A stretch of 64,000 nucleotides of DNA from Reinekea sp. G2M2-21 (lineage in GTDB: Bacteria; Pseudomonadota; Gammaproteobacteria; Pseudomonadales; Natronospirillaceae): positions 558,001 through 622,000 of the forward strand of contig NZ_JADPQG010000003.1 in the NCBI RefSeq assembly GCF_015687175.1. Reading direction: 5' to 3'. The translations under genes and the position numbers were made by a program. Position 1 is the stretch's first letter; the number at the start of each line of letters is the position of its first letter. This document shows, in pieces, positions 51,215 through 60,715 of the stretch. The notes below the pieces were generated by a model. That model did not search any database. It saw nothing but the letters and a program-made list of their open reading frames with translations, and was not told the DNA's origin.

Positions 51215-53128
51215 TTAACGTCGGTTTACACCCATAAAGCGTGCTGCGACTCTTCCGGGCAGGAGCAACATCGTCAATAAGAAGACAAGAGGAAACGGCA
51301 CGGCACCAATCGACACGTTAATAACCTCAGTCTCGTCTTTCTGTTCATCATCGGCAGCCGAGTCGCTGTCGTTTCCATTGCCATCGTTAGAAGAATCATC
51401 TTCTGGGTCGTCCGGTACTTCAGGAACTTCCGGTTCATCCGTCACGGGCGGTTCGTCCACCTCATCGGCTTCTGTTGCCAATAAATCGATGGCGTCGACG
51501 CTGAACGCAGGCGACAAAAACTGTTGGCCGCCACTGCCACTGATCACCTCTAATGTCAGGACATTCCATGCCTCAGCATCCGCCTGCCAGGCACTGGCCG
51601 GAATGGCATAAGTGAACGTTGTATTGTTACAACGGTAGGAACCCGTCGTCAGTGATCGTGTCTTGGGTTGTACCGATGCCGCTTTAATGTCCGACTGCCA
51701 GCCATTCACTTTTATCCGCGCTCTACCACCGGAAAAGGCACAGGTAATACCGATTCTTAAAATGCGATTTTGTTGCCGTTCAGCCTCAGTTAATTTGAAC
51801 TGAATCCGATATTGGTTATTGATGTCTTTCCAAAAATAAGCAGGGAAATCTGCGTCAACATTCTCGCCAATGGTAAAAAGACCGGAGCCCCAAGATTCGA
51901 TCCGAGAGTCAGACGGATGCATAATTGTCAGTTTGTCACCGTTCAGAAATTCTGTCGGCGAACCGTCCCAGGTGCCAATTCGCCAGACGGCTGCGTCGGT
52001 GTCTGGATCGTGCTCAATGGTGTGCGAATTCAAAATAGTCGTTTCACCGGCAACCACTGTCACCTGTCTCGCCAATACCGACAACTCGTTTTTGTAGAGT
52101 GTCATAGTGTATTCACCCGGACGCATATCCGGGCTTTTAAAATAGCCGGTTGCGCTGTCTGGCGTCGTCCAGTACTGGGCCGTCTCGTTAGCAAACCCAA
52201 CGGTGTATTCCGACGCACTGTCGCGACCATGAATAGCCACCATAGCGACCTTACCTCGTTCCGATGGCGCCATATACCCGAGTAAATCCAGCTTGGAAAA
52301 CCAAGACGTATCAACCGCTCCCGGTTCTGAGCCATCCGTCACCACAAAGGTATAGTCGTTTAAGATGTGTGTCCGAAATGCTTCCGTCTGTGTTTGACCA
52401 TAATTCACAATGTAAGTTATTTCCTGATCGCCACCACCTTGGTTCAATAAACTACGGTAGAATGGTCCACCTGATCCGCCTTCCTGATTGCCACGCACAA
52501 CCCACATGCCCACATTGCTGCCCGTAGCGCCGATAAACTGCCAGTCTTTCAAGCGCATATTGGAGTAATGTTTGGACCGGGTTTCCCCATTTGGCAACGC
52601 GAAAATGTCAGACGCTTCCACGGTAGAAACGGTACGGCTGATATTCGAAGGTTCAGGACCGTTCGGCAACAGATTCGCATTGAGCCGCAGAATGTAGCGG
52701 ACGTGTCCATGAATATTTGGCTCTGTGGTGAAATAGGTTGCCATGTAAATATGCGGATAACCATTGCGTGCCATATAGTAGTGCGTTAAATCCCCTGCCT
52801 TGACGGTAACCACCACAAATTGGTTTTCAACGACTCGGGCATCCACGGTTACTGCACTTACCCCCGAATAAAGCCAGTCAAAACCGGAGTTTACCTGTGA
52901 ACCCCGTGATTGATTCTGATACTCAACACCATTGAATTTCAGTGAGGCAATATCGCCTGCGGATTGAACACTGACGCCATTATCCAAACGCCGGATCTTA
53001 AACGTCAGCCCTGCTCCCGTATCCACATCAAAATACTGCTGCGTGGTGGTCAGCCCAAAATCGGCCATGGCCAGTAACGGAAAAAAAGCAGCCATTATGC
53101 TGCCCAGAAGGGTTTTAAATGATTTCAC
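51215..53128 (-). CDS. Secreted rhamnogalacturonan lyase (PL4-like) with a C-terminal anchor
   Basis: A 637-residue exported protein. Signal peptide (cut after LLAMA), a PL4 catalytic-type beta-sandwich (about 25-270; GFDWLYSGVSAVTVDARVV, MARNGYPHIYMATYFTTEP), an FnIII-like domain (about 290-370, TGYFKSPDMRPGEYTMTLYK) and a carbohydrate-binding-like third domain (about 380-550). The C-terminus has an acidic Pro/Asp/Glu/Ser linker (about 555-605), then a hydrophobic segment (VPFPLVFLLTMLLLP) and a basic end (RVAARFMGVNRR), a sorting/anchor signature. It would cut rhamnogalacturonan I from pectin. Confidence 0.85.
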   Translation of the reverse strand: MKSFKTLLGSIMAAFFPLLAMADFGLTTTQQYFDVDTGAGLTFKIRRLDNGVSVQSAGDIASLKFNGVEYQNQSRGSQVNSGFDWLYSGVSAVTVDARVVENQFVVVTVKAGDLTHYYMARNGYPHIYMATYFTTEPNIHGHVRYILRLNANLLPNGPEPSNISRTVSTVEASDIFALPNGETRSKHYSNMRLKDWQFIGATGSNVGMWVVRGNQEGGSGGPFYRSLLNQGGGDQEITYIVNYGQTQTEAFRTHILNDYTFVVTDGSEPGAVDTSWFSKLDLLGYMAPSERGKVAMVAIHGRDSASEYTVGFANETAQYWTTPDSATGYFKSPDMRPGEYTMTLYKNELSVLARQVTVVAGETTILNSHTIEHDPDTDAAVWRIGTWDGSPTEFLNGDKLTIMHPSDSRIESWGSGLFTIGENVDADFPAYFWKDINNQYRIQFKLTEAERQQNRILRIGITCAFSGGRARIKVNGWQSDIKAASVQPKTRSLTTGSYRCNNTTFTYAIPASAWQADAEAWNVLTLEVISGSGGQQFLSPAFSVDAIDLLATEADEVDEPPVTDEPEVPEVPDDPEDDSSNDGNGNDSDSAADDEQKDETEVINVSIGAVPFPLVFLLTMLLLPGRVAARFMGVNRR

Positions 53129-53377
53129 TCATCAGTCCTTATATTGATTGAGTGCTTAAGGTAACTGGTTTCGTCAGATCAAATCAGAACGGGCTATCAG
53201 TTCTTAAAAGATTCTCAACTTCCTTGCTAAAAGCATGAACAGCCTCACAACTTTTTATTGCTGGAGCACTGATGACAGCTATGTCAGTAAACAATGAACA
53301 CCGAAATCGACGCTCAAGTTCGCGCGTTCGTGAAAATTACTCATAACTGGCACCGGATGGATCGACTGCTGACCGCT

Positions 53378-53947
53378 TCACTTGCCCTGCAACACCGCAT
53401 GCAAGCCCGGTTTGTTTTCTTTAATCTCTTCGGCACTCAACCCTTGAAGTTCATACGGAAACACTAACCAGTCATCGGTGGCATGTAATACATAGTGTGG
53501 CGTTGTTTGTGTCCGTTGATAACCATTACGCTGATACAAAGTGGCAATACGGATGTCTGCAGGGCAGTTTTTTTTCAGTTGTTTTCGTAACCGGTTTATT
53601 GTCGACTCAATACTTAAACCCGTACTGTATACATCGTCTACGATCAGTAGCGCATCGTCTGCGTTTAAATTTTCGATCAGATACTGCGTGCCATGCACCC
53701 GAATGGATTCCGGTTCGCTGACCATGGATTCATAGCTGGGCAATCCTTTATAAGACGTTCGAACCGAAATGTGATCGGTTTCAATACCCAGAGTCTGCAA
53801 ACACTCCTGCACATAAATACCGACAGCACTGCCACCGCGCCAGAGACCGACGATAAAGGTTGGGCGAAAACCTGACTCAAATATCTGAACACCCAGACGA
53901 AATGAATCCTGTATAAGCTGATCTTCATTGAGGTAGATTTTTTTCAT
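53378..53947 (-). CDS. Phosphoribosyltransferase (hypoxanthine/purine type), paralogue 1
   Basis: A 189-residue type I phosphoribosyltransferase. The PRPP-binding loop is LLIVDDVYSTGLS (about residues 99-111) after a GLWRGGSAVGI N-terminal loop. The family converts a nucleobase and PRPP into a nucleotide; placement among purine genes suggests salvage of purines, but the base is not determined. It is divergent from a close paralogue 66 bp away, and both share the sequence SxRPTFIx(A/G)LWRGG. Confidence 0.87.
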   Translation of the reverse strand: MKKIYLNEDQLIQDSFRLGVQIFESGFRPTFIVGLWRGGSAVGIYVQECLQTLGIETDHISVRTSYKGLPSYESMVSEPESIRVHGTQYLIENLNADDALLIVDDVYSTGLSIESTINRLRKQLKKNCPADIRIATLYQRNGYQRTQTTPHYVLHATDDWLVFPYELQGLSAEEIKENKPGLHAVLQGK

Positions 53948-54013
53948 CGCTTACCTGTCCGATCTAATAGTTACTGCGTATGATGTTGTGGTTAATTCGC
54001 AAGAGTTCTGGTC

Positions 54014-54577
54014 ATGGAAAAAACCTATTTATCCGGTGAACAACTGTTGATGGATTCGTTCACCCTGGCGAAAAAAGTATTGGACAGCGGCTTCCGTCCC
54101 ACCTTTATCATTGCACTGTGGCGTGGTGGAGCGCCGATCGGCATCGCGGTACAGGAGTTCCTCAGTTACCACGGCATCGTAACCGACAACATTGCCATCC
54201 GTACCTCGTCCTACGCGGCCGGAATCGATCAGCAAGCAAGAACCGTCAAGGTTCATGATCTGAACTATCTGATTAAAAATGTTCAGGACCACGACAAACT
54301 CTTGATCGTCGATGACGTATTCGACACCGGCCGTTCCATTGCTGCGGTGCTCGATCAGTTAAAAGCCAAGACACGTCGTAACATGCCAACAGACGTGCGT
54401 ATTGCGATCCCATTTTACAAACCCAGTCGCCGAGAAGTTGATTTCGAACCCGACTACTTTGTTCATGAAACGTCGGCTTGGCTTAAGTATCCACATTCCC
54501 TCGAAGGCCTGACGGTTGAGGAAATCAAAACGCATCGGCCAGAGCTATACAGCATTCTGAAAGCGCACCTACTTTAG
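54014..54577 (+). CDS. Phosphoribosyltransferase (hypoxanthine/purine type), paralogue 2
   Basis: A 187-residue enzyme of the same subfamily: ALWRGGAPIGIAVQEFL and the PRPP loop LLIVDDVFDTGRS (about 96-108). It shares most landmarks with its divergent neighbour (start (K/E)xYLxxxQLxxDSFxL, the two loops and the C-terminal GLxxEEIKxxxPxL), so the pair arose by an inverted duplication. Its last 9 bp overlap the AllC gene end to end. Confidence 0.87.
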   Translation: MEKTYLSGEQLLMDSFTLAKKVLDSGFRPTFIIALWRGGAPIGIAVQEFLSYHGIVTDNIAIRTSSYAAGIDQQARTVKVHDLNYLIKNVQDHDKLLIVDDVFDTGRSIAAVLDQLKAKTRRNMPTDVRIAIPFYKPSRREVDFEPDYFVHETSAWLKYPHSLEGLTVEEIKTHRPELYSILKAHLL

Positions 54578-55807
54578 AGCTTGTAACATTAAGGCTTCTT
54601 TCATCACGTTAAACGCCAACCCGATATCGTCGGCAATTACCCGTTCATCCGGGTGATGGCTGATCCCTCCAGGGCTGCGGAGAAACAACATACCAACCGG
54701 TGCGACCGAAGCAACGGCCATCGCATCATGACCTGCGCCCGACGGTAAGGTTGGAATCTGTAAACCGGCATTGCGTGCAGCCTGATGAAATTGCTGCTGA
54801 ATGTGATTATTACAAAGAACGGCGGGCGCTTCGTGATACCAATCGAACTCACAATTTAATTGACGTTGTGCGGCCATCTGTTGCGCGAATGCTTCGATGC
54901 GCAGCACCAACGCGTCACGGTCGGCATCGTTTAACGCACGGACATCCAGCGTTAGAGTACAGGCGCCAGCAATGACATTCGCAGCGCCGGGTTTAACGTT
55001 AACATTACCGACCGTGGCGACTTCCTGGTGTTGTCCGCCTCGCGCGCTGGTTTCAATAAACTGAATCAACTCTGCCGCCCCGGCCAATGCGTCTTGGCGC
55101 ATGTGCATTGGCGTAGTACCCGCGTGTCCGGCTTGGCCTTGAATACGAATGTGCGCGCGCTTGGCGCCCGCAATACCGGACACCACCCCTAACGGTTGCT
55201 GCAACGCTTCTAACACCGGTCCCTGTTCAATGTGAACTTCCCAATAGGCAAGAATATCGCGCGCATTAAGCGTCGCGGCAGACGTTTGATCGGCTGACAA
55301 TCCAAATTCCTGAAGAGCATCTGCCATGGTTGTCCCGCTCCGGTCAGTCAGTTGCAACCAGTGACTGGCAAACTGACCGGCAAGCGCTTTCGAACCGATC
55401 AGCGTCGTGCCAAAACGCGTGCCTTCTTCGTCGGCAAAGCCAACCACATCAAGATGAAAGGGCAGCGGTGCCTGATCGGAAAAATAACTCAACAACTCAA
55501 CTGCCAGCAGAACGCCGAGAATACCGTCGTATTTACCCGCGAATGGCACGGTGTCCAGGTGCGAACCCAGAATCAACCTGGGGACATTTTCTTTTGCTGC
55601 AGGCAGCCGACCCCACTGGTTACCCACGCTGTCTTGCCAACTCATCAGCCCCGCGTCGTTGAGCCACTGAGCGACCTGCTGATTTGCGGCTCGATGCTCC
55701 GGGGTCAGGTACTGGCGCAAGACGCCATCTTCCAGCTCACTGAACTGTGCGAGCTGATCACAGCGCGCTAATACTCGGGCAACGATGTCCTGTGTTTTAG
55801 CCGGCAT
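54569..55807 (-). CDS. allC: Allantoate amidohydrolase
   Basis: A 412-residue M20-type zinc enzyme: GSHLDTVPFAGKYDGILGV (His and Asp metal ligands), EEGTRFGTTLIGSK, YWEVHIEQGPVLEAL and GAGHDAM. This matches allantoate amidohydrolase rather than N-carbamoyl amino-acid hydrolases, given the purine setting. It hydrolyses allantoate to ureidoglycine, CO2 and ammonia. Overlaps pucG by 11 bp at its start. Confidence 0.9.
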   Translation of the reverse strand: MPAKTQDIVARVLARCDQLAQFSELEDGVLRQYLTPEHRAANQQVAQWLNDAGLMSWQDSVGNQWGRLPAAKENVPRLILGSHLDTVPFAGKYDGILGVLLAVELLSYFSDQAPLPFHLDVVGFADEEGTRFGTTLIGSKALAGQFASHWLQLTDRSGTTMADALQEFGLSADQTSAATLNARDILAYWEVHIEQGPVLEALQQPLGVVSGIAGAKRAHIRIQGQAGHAGTTPMHMRQDALAGAAELIQFIETSARGGQHQEVATVGNVNVKPGAANVIAGACTLTLDVRALNDADRDALVLRIEAFAQQMAAQRQLNCEFDWYHEAPAVLCNNHIQQQFHQAARNAGLQIPTLPSGAGHDAMAVASVAPVGMLFLRSPGGISHHPDERVIADDIGLAFNVMKEALMLQALK

Positions 55808-57026
55808 TGGCGTACCACGCTAACGCGGCAGTGGCGGCTTCGCCCTTCGGACCACGATAACCATTCGCTGCTAAACAGGCGTCTAAACAGGAGAGTGTTT
55901 GCAACACCGCCGATTTTCGCGCGTTGTATCCCATGGTGCCGATGCGCCAGACTTTGCCGTGCAAGGGACCAAAGGAGGTACCGATTTCGATACCGAAATC
56001 CATCAGCATCTGCGAACGGACGGCATCTCCATTCACACCGTCAGGAATATACACGGCGACGACATTGTTCATTTTATGCGAAAGGTCACCGAAAGTTTTT
56101 AATCCCAGCGCCTGCAACCCTGCGAGCATGGCGTCGCCATGCAGCTTGTGCCGGGCGATACAGTTATCGACACCTTCTTCAAGGACAATGCGTGCGCATT
56201 CCGACGCTCCATATAACATGGTTGTCGCTTCGGTATGATGATTCAGACGCTCTTCACCCCAGTAATCGAGAATCATCGGCAAATCAAAATAATTAGAACG
56301 GATAAAGGGTTCTACACCATCCTGATGGGCTTCTGTGCGGATGCCTGCCTCAACTCGACGACGTTTGCGAATCCAATCTACAAACCGATCACTCAAGGTA
56401 ATGGGCGCAGAACCAGACGGACCACCCAAACATTTTTGCAACCCAACGGACACGGCGTCCAGTTGCCATTCATCCGTTTTAAACTCATTACCCACGATAG
56501 ACGCTGTAGCATCCGAATAAAAAAGCACATCGTGTGCACGACAAATCGCGCCCAGTTCAGACAAAGGCTGACACATAGTTGTAGACGTATCGCCCTGCAC
56601 AATTGCCAGCATTTTAGGCTGAACTTTTTTAATGGCTGCTTCAATTTGCTCCGGCTTAAAAACGTCGCCCCAAGGCACTTCAATGGTGTGAACCTCAGCA
56701 CCGGCGCGTTCAGAAATTTCGGCCAGCAGATGTCCGAAGCGACCGAAAACAGGTATCAGAACTTTGTCACCCGGCCGTATGGCCGACACCAGCACCGCTT
56801 CGATACCGGCACGCGAAGTGCCGTCGATCAGCAATGTCCATTGTTGTTGGGTTTTAAACACCTGTCGGTAGCGTGCCATGGTTTCATTCATAAAACCCGT
56901 CATGGCTGGATCGTATTGCCCAATCAGCTGAGCCGACATGGCCCGTAAGACTCGGGGGTCGGCATTGATCGGACCCGGGCCCATTAACAGTCTTGGTGGT
57001 GGATTCAAAGCTTGTGTGTTGATCAT
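55797..57026 (-). CDS. pucG: (S)-ureidoglycine-glyoxylate aminotransferase
   Basis: A 409-residue PLP aminotransferase of the class V type (alanine-glyoxylate-like): MGPGPINADPRVLRAMS, IDGTSRAGIEAVLVS, DTSTTMCQPL, FYSDATASIVGN and LQKCLGGPSGSAP with the PLP Lys (about residue 200). PucG/HpxJ-type enzymes transfer the amino group of ureidoglycine to glyoxylate, giving oxalurate and glycine. AllC next to it supplies the substrate, which supports the name. Overlaps AllC, and 4 bp separate it from the permease gene. Confidence 0.88.
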   Translation of the reverse strand: MINTQALNPPPRLLMGPGPINADPRVLRAMSAQLIGQYDPAMTGFMNETMARYRQVFKTQQQWTLLIDGTSRAGIEAVLVSAIRPGDKVLIPVFGRFGHLLAEISERAGAEVHTIEVPWGDVFKPEQIEAAIKKVQPKMLAIVQGDTSTTMCQPLSELGAICRAHDVLFYSDATASIVGNEFKTDEWQLDAVSVGLQKCLGGPSGSAPITLSDRFVDWIRKRRRVEAGIRTEAHQDGVEPFIRSNYFDLPMILDYWGEERLNHHTEATTMLYGASECARIVLEEGVDNCIARHKLHGDAMLAGLQALGLKTFGDLSHKMNNVVAVYIPDGVNGDAVRSQMLMDFGIEIGTSFGPLHGKVWRIGTMGYNARKSAVLQTLSCLDACLAANGYRGPKGEAATAALAWYANAG

Positions 57027-57030
57027 AGAC

Positions 57031-57855
57031 TTAGGCTCCTACCACCTGAATTAACATACGGGCACCAGTAAAAAACAGCACTATTGCGAAGGCTTTTTTC
57101 AATTGCTGAGGATTCAGTTTAGCGCCAATTTTGGCACCGACCGGTGCAAATAAAATGGTCAGCGGAATGATAAACAGAAAGGCAGGGATATTAACCAGAC
57201 CCCAGGTGCCGATTGGTGCATCGATGGGTGTTTCACCAACAACCAGCAAGGTCAAGACACCGGGCAAGGCGATCAGTAAACCGAAAGCGGCAGCGGTGCC
57301 CACCGCCCGATGCGCAGCAACGTTAAACGACGTCAGTAACGGGACACCAATCGTACCACCGCCGATGCCGATCATCACCGACAACCCACCCACCGAAGTT
57401 GCCATCATGGCTTGCCCGAGCTTTCCGGGCAGTTGATTGAATAACGCCGGAGCCCCGGAGCGAAACAACATATTCAGACTCACTAGCAAAGCGATAATGC
57501 CAAACATCCAAGTCAGAAAGTTACCGGAGACCGACGATGCCAGCAAGCTACCGCCAATGGCCGCCACCAAAATGATACCGCCCCAAAATTTCAACAACTC
57601 GACATCCACATTTCCTTTGCGATGGTGCGCGCGGATCGACGAGATGGCCGTGGGAACGATGGTCGCCAGGCTGGTGGCGGTGGCAATCGCCATTGCGGAG
57701 GCCGCACTGACACCGAAGCCCTGTAACAGAAAATACAACACCGGCACGATCACGATACCCCCACCGACGCCCAATAGCCCGGCGAGTATCCCGGCAAACA
57801 TGCCGGTGGCAATCAAGGCCACACCAATGGGCCACGCATTTAATAATTCGGTCAT
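57031..57855 (-). CDS. TauE/SafE-family membrane permease in the purine operon
   Basis: A 274-residue inner-membrane protein with about eight helices and the two TauE/SafE repeats: GILAGLLGVGGGIVIVPVLYFLL and SVMIGIGGGTIGVPLLTSFN, each with the conserved GVGGG. The family exports small organic acids or sulfonates. Here it lies between the GGT-like hydrolase and the aminotransferase, so it may export an acid such as oxamate, oxalurate or glyoxylate; this is inference. Spacing is 4 bp to pucG and 55 bp to the upstream hydrolase gene. Confidence 0.85.
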   Translation of the reverse strand: MTELLNAWPIGVALIATGMFAGILAGLLGVGGGIVIVPVLYFLLQGFGVSAASAMAIATATSLATIVPTAISSIRAHHRKGNVDVELLKFWGGIILVAAIGGSLLASSVSGNFLTWMFGIIALLVSLNMLFRSGAPALFNQLPGKLGQAMMATSVGGLSVMIGIGGGTIGVPLLTSFNVAAHRAVGTAAAFGLLIALPGVLTLLVVGETPIDAPIGTWGLVNIPAFLFIIPLTILFAPVGAKIGAKLNPQQLKKAFAIVLFFTGARMLIQVVGA

Positions 57856-57910
57856 TACTCTCTCACTGTTCTTTGTTGTTGATTGTTATTTTCGATAGTT
57901 GTTTTGGTTT

Positions 57911-59476
57911 TTAAGGTTGTTCGATACAGGCTTTGCCGTCTGATCGGGGATCGGTGGCGGCATCAAGCTCGACCACATTATCCGCAATCGCTCCGGCGTG
58001 CCCCATCATTTCGTTGACCGCGGGAACTGGCTGCCATTGGTGCCCTAAGGCCGTCAGTTGCTCACCCAGTTCATCGGCAATATTCTGTTCAACTTTCAGG
58101 TCATGACTGCTGTCGCCCCAAGTGCGCCCCAGTAGCCAACGTCCTTCAGCGATTGCTTGTTGCAACGATTTCTTTTGCCAAACATACCGGCTGAACACAG
58201 TGGCCTGGGTTTGCGGCTGTCCTTCCCCTCCCATCGTGCCGTAGCTTAAACGACGGCCGTCGTCGAACAGGGCCATGGCAGGGTTCAATGTGTGCCTTGG
58301 TTTTTTTCCGGCACCGAGACAGTTGATGTCGGCCGGTTCCAGACTAAAACTGATGCCGCGATTATTCCAGACAAAACCCGCACCATCGATAACAACCGCC
58401 GAGCCGAACTCCCAGTAAATACTCTGGATAAAACTCACGAGCTGACCGTGACTGTCACGCGCACCCATCCAAACCGTGTCGCCATGTTCAGAGGTAAAGG
58501 GCCACGGCTTGGCTCGCTGCATATCGATATGCCGCGCCTTTTCGACAAGTCGTTCTGACGTCAGCGCGCGATGATAGTCCGGTGGTACGTGGGCAAGATC
58601 TGCGAGAATACGTCCACGATCGGTGAAGCTCTGCTTGGTTGCTTCAACGATGAGGTGCATCCACTGCGCATCGGTGTGCACTTCAGCACGGCGTTGTTCG
58701 ATCATCGACAGAATCTGCAATGAATGCACACCTTGTGTTGGTGCCGGTAAATTGAAACAACGTAGACCATCGAGCGTCAGTCGCAAGGGCTCCACCATTT
58801 CCGCTTGCGTTTGCGCAATATCGAGCGACTCCAGCGGGCTACCCACCGCCGCCAAGGTGGCGTTGATCTTAGATGCCAACTCGCCTTGATAGAAATCCTG
58901 TAAACCACGCTCAGCCAGTTGCCGGAAAGTGGCCGCGAGCTCCGGATTTTTGAACAGATCGCCTTTTCGGTATGGACGTCCGTCAGGGGCATACAGTCGT
59001 TGAAATGACGTAGGTATGGCCGGCTCTGCCAATACTTTATCAATGGCGTCCTGCAGACTTTGGGTTACTTCGATTCCCGTCTCGGCCCATTGGATGGCCT
59101 GTGCCAACAGCGTTGACAGCGGCAATGTCGCGCCCAGATCCTGAGCCAGCGCCTGCGACCAACCGGCGATGGTGCCTGCTTGCGTGATGCAGGCACGACC
59201 GCCACGGTCGGGTATCGGATTATCGGCTGAATAACAGGACAGGTTCTGTGCTGCCCGGCCGCAGGCATCGATTGCCATAGGCTGAGTGGTACCCCGGTTG
59301 TGTACCAGCCAGAAGCTGTCACCTCCAATGGAGTTCATATGCGGGTACACCACAGTTATCACGGCCGCTGCAGCGACCATTGCTTCGGTTGCAGTGCCAC
59401 CAAGACGGAGGATGTGCATACCGGCATCGGTTGCGGCCCAATGGGGTGCCGTAAAGGCGATGTCAGATGTACTCAT
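57911..59476 (-). CDS. hpxW: Gamma-glutamyltransferase-family hydrolase (HpxW oxamate amidohydrolase-like)
   Basis: A 521-residue Ntn-hydrolase precursor: a large subunit (1-333) and small subunit starting at the probable self-cleavage Thr334 (GDTVWMGARDSHGQLVSFIQSIYWEFGSAVV). The GGT families cleave at such a Thr. The VSFIQSIYWEFGSA pattern and purine setting point to HpxW, oxamate amidohydrolase, which converts oxamate to oxalate and ammonia in Klebsiella. Substrate is inferred from context. The ATG at 59476 overlaps the amidase stop by 4 bp. Confidence 0.78.
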   Translation of the reverse strand: MSTSDIAFTAPHWAATDAGMHILRLGGTATEAMVAAAAVITVVYPHMNSIGGDSFWLVHNRGTTQPMAIDACGRAAQNLSCYSADNPIPDRGGRACITQAGTIAGWSQALAQDLGATLPLSTLLAQAIQWAETGIEVTQSLQDAIDKVLAEPAIPTSFQRLYAPDGRPYRKGDLFKNPELAATFRQLAERGLQDFYQGELASKINATLAAVGSPLESLDIAQTQAEMVEPLRLTLDGLRCFNLPAPTQGVHSLQILSMIEQRRAEVHTDAQWMHLIVEATKQSFTDRGRILADLAHVPPDYHRALTSERLVEKARHIDMQRAKPWPFTSEHGDTVWMGARDSHGQLVSFIQSIYWEFGSAVVIDGAGFVWNNRGISFSLEPADINCLGAGKKPRHTLNPAMALFDDGRRLSYGTMGGEGQPQTQATVFSRYVWQKKSLQQAIAEGRWLLGRTWGDSSHDLKVEQNIADELGEQLTALGHQWQPVPAVNEMMGHAGAIADNVVELDAATDPRSDGKACIEQP

Positions 59477-60690
59477 CGGTTCAAGTCTCCATTCCAATGA
59501 TTCGTGACGGCTTCAGTCAGGTCAAGCAACCCGTAATCATTACCCGCCAACTGCAGTAAAGAAAAACCGTAAGGATGTGAAACACCTCGACCATGCGCCT
59601 GAGGCATTAACGGTAAATGCACCTGCGCGGCCCCGGTTAATCCGGCAATGGCCGTCAGCGTTAACAGACGAGGTCGCAACAGAGTAGTGTCTTCGCCCAG
59701 CGCCGGTGCAGTAGTAGGAGTTGTCGGCAAAAACAGCGTCACATCATCCGCCAGTATATGACTTAACGAACTTTTAAAACTGGCGCGCACGAACTCTGCA
59801 TCGCGAACTTCGCAATCAGTAATAGCCAGCGCCATTTCAATACGCGCTTGCACCGCCGCAGATAGGCTGGGTTGTACCTCGTCGATCCATTTGCCGTGAT
59901 AATTGGCAATTGCTCTACCCTGCAACACCCGGAAAACGTCACTGATGCCGTGATAAGCCCGGCTCAAACCCAGATCAACCATTCGCACCTGATCGAAACA
60001 GGGCACAATGCGTGCCAGTGCGTCGACTAACGGCGCTTTTAATGAGCTATCCACCAATTCAAAAAGCTGTTCATCAAAAACCAAAACCGATGATCTCGCG
60101 CTACGACTTTTAGGAACCAGTATGTGACCCACACGATTCAGAAGCTCGGGGTCTTGAGTAAACCACCCGACAGTATCAAACCGCGGTGCCAAACCAATTA
60201 AACCATGAGTGCTAACGGCGCCGTGTGATGGCCGGATACCGAATAAACCACAGTATGAAGCCGGCACCCGCACAGAACCGCCAGTATCGGTTCCCAGGCC
60301 GATATCTGCCCAATGACTGGCGACCGCCGCCGCACTGCCCATACTGGAGCCACCACTGGCGTGACCGGGTAGCTTTGGATTTTCCGTTTTACCGTAGTGC
60401 TCGTTGTTGCCTTCTAACGAATAAGCCAGTTCATCGGTATGAGTAAACCCGGCAAATTCCGCACCTTCATCCATCAGCAGACGTATGGCGGTTGCGGTTT
60501 CTGAAGCGGGACGATGACTGCTTAGCCAATCCGGACACCCCGCCGCATTGGGGTACCCTTCGATCGCGTATAAGTCTTTCACTGCCAGCCGCTGACCGAG
60601 CAGTGGACCTGTGGTTGAGGTCGACCACCGACTGGGTCCATGTGTGCAAAATCCTGCGGCGCTTCTCATATGCTGAGTGACTGAATTCAT
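59473..60690 (-). CDS. Amidase-signature enzyme (HpxY/AtzE-like)
   Basis: A 405-residue amidase: the catalytic Lys38 (LAVKDLYAIEG), the cis-Ser in ASGGSSMGSA (about 115) and the nucleophile Ser139 in GTDTGGSVR, all intact. In Klebsiella hpxWXYZ and in the AtzE group such an amidase works next to a GGT-like enzyme, with a small GatC-like partner (HpxX/AtzG). No partner gene of this kind is visible here. It is the first gene of the second purine operon; a GntR-like palindrome lies 26 bp upstream of the ATG at 60690. Confidence 0.85.
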   Translation of the reverse strand: MNSVTQHMRSAAGFCTHGPSRWSTSTTGPLLGQRLAVKDLYAIEGYPNAAGCPDWLSSHRPASETATAIRLLMDEGAEFAGFTHTDELAYSLEGNNEHYGKTENPKLPGHASGGSSMGSAAAVASHWADIGLGTDTGGSVRVPASYCGLFGIRPSHGAVSTHGLIGLAPRFDTVGWFTQDPELLNRVGHILVPKSRSARSSVLVFDEQLFELVDSSLKAPLVDALARIVPCFDQVRMVDLGLSRAYHGISDVFRVLQGRAIANYHGKWIDEVQPSLSAAVQARIEMALAITDCEVRDAEFVRASFKSSLSHILADDVTLFLPTTPTTAPALGEDTTLLRPRLLTLTAIAGLTGAAQVHLPLMPQAHGRGVSHPYGFSLLQLAGNDYGLLDLTEAVTNHWNGDLNR

Positions 60691-60715
60691 GAATAGGGCC
60701 TGCTAATCTAACCAA

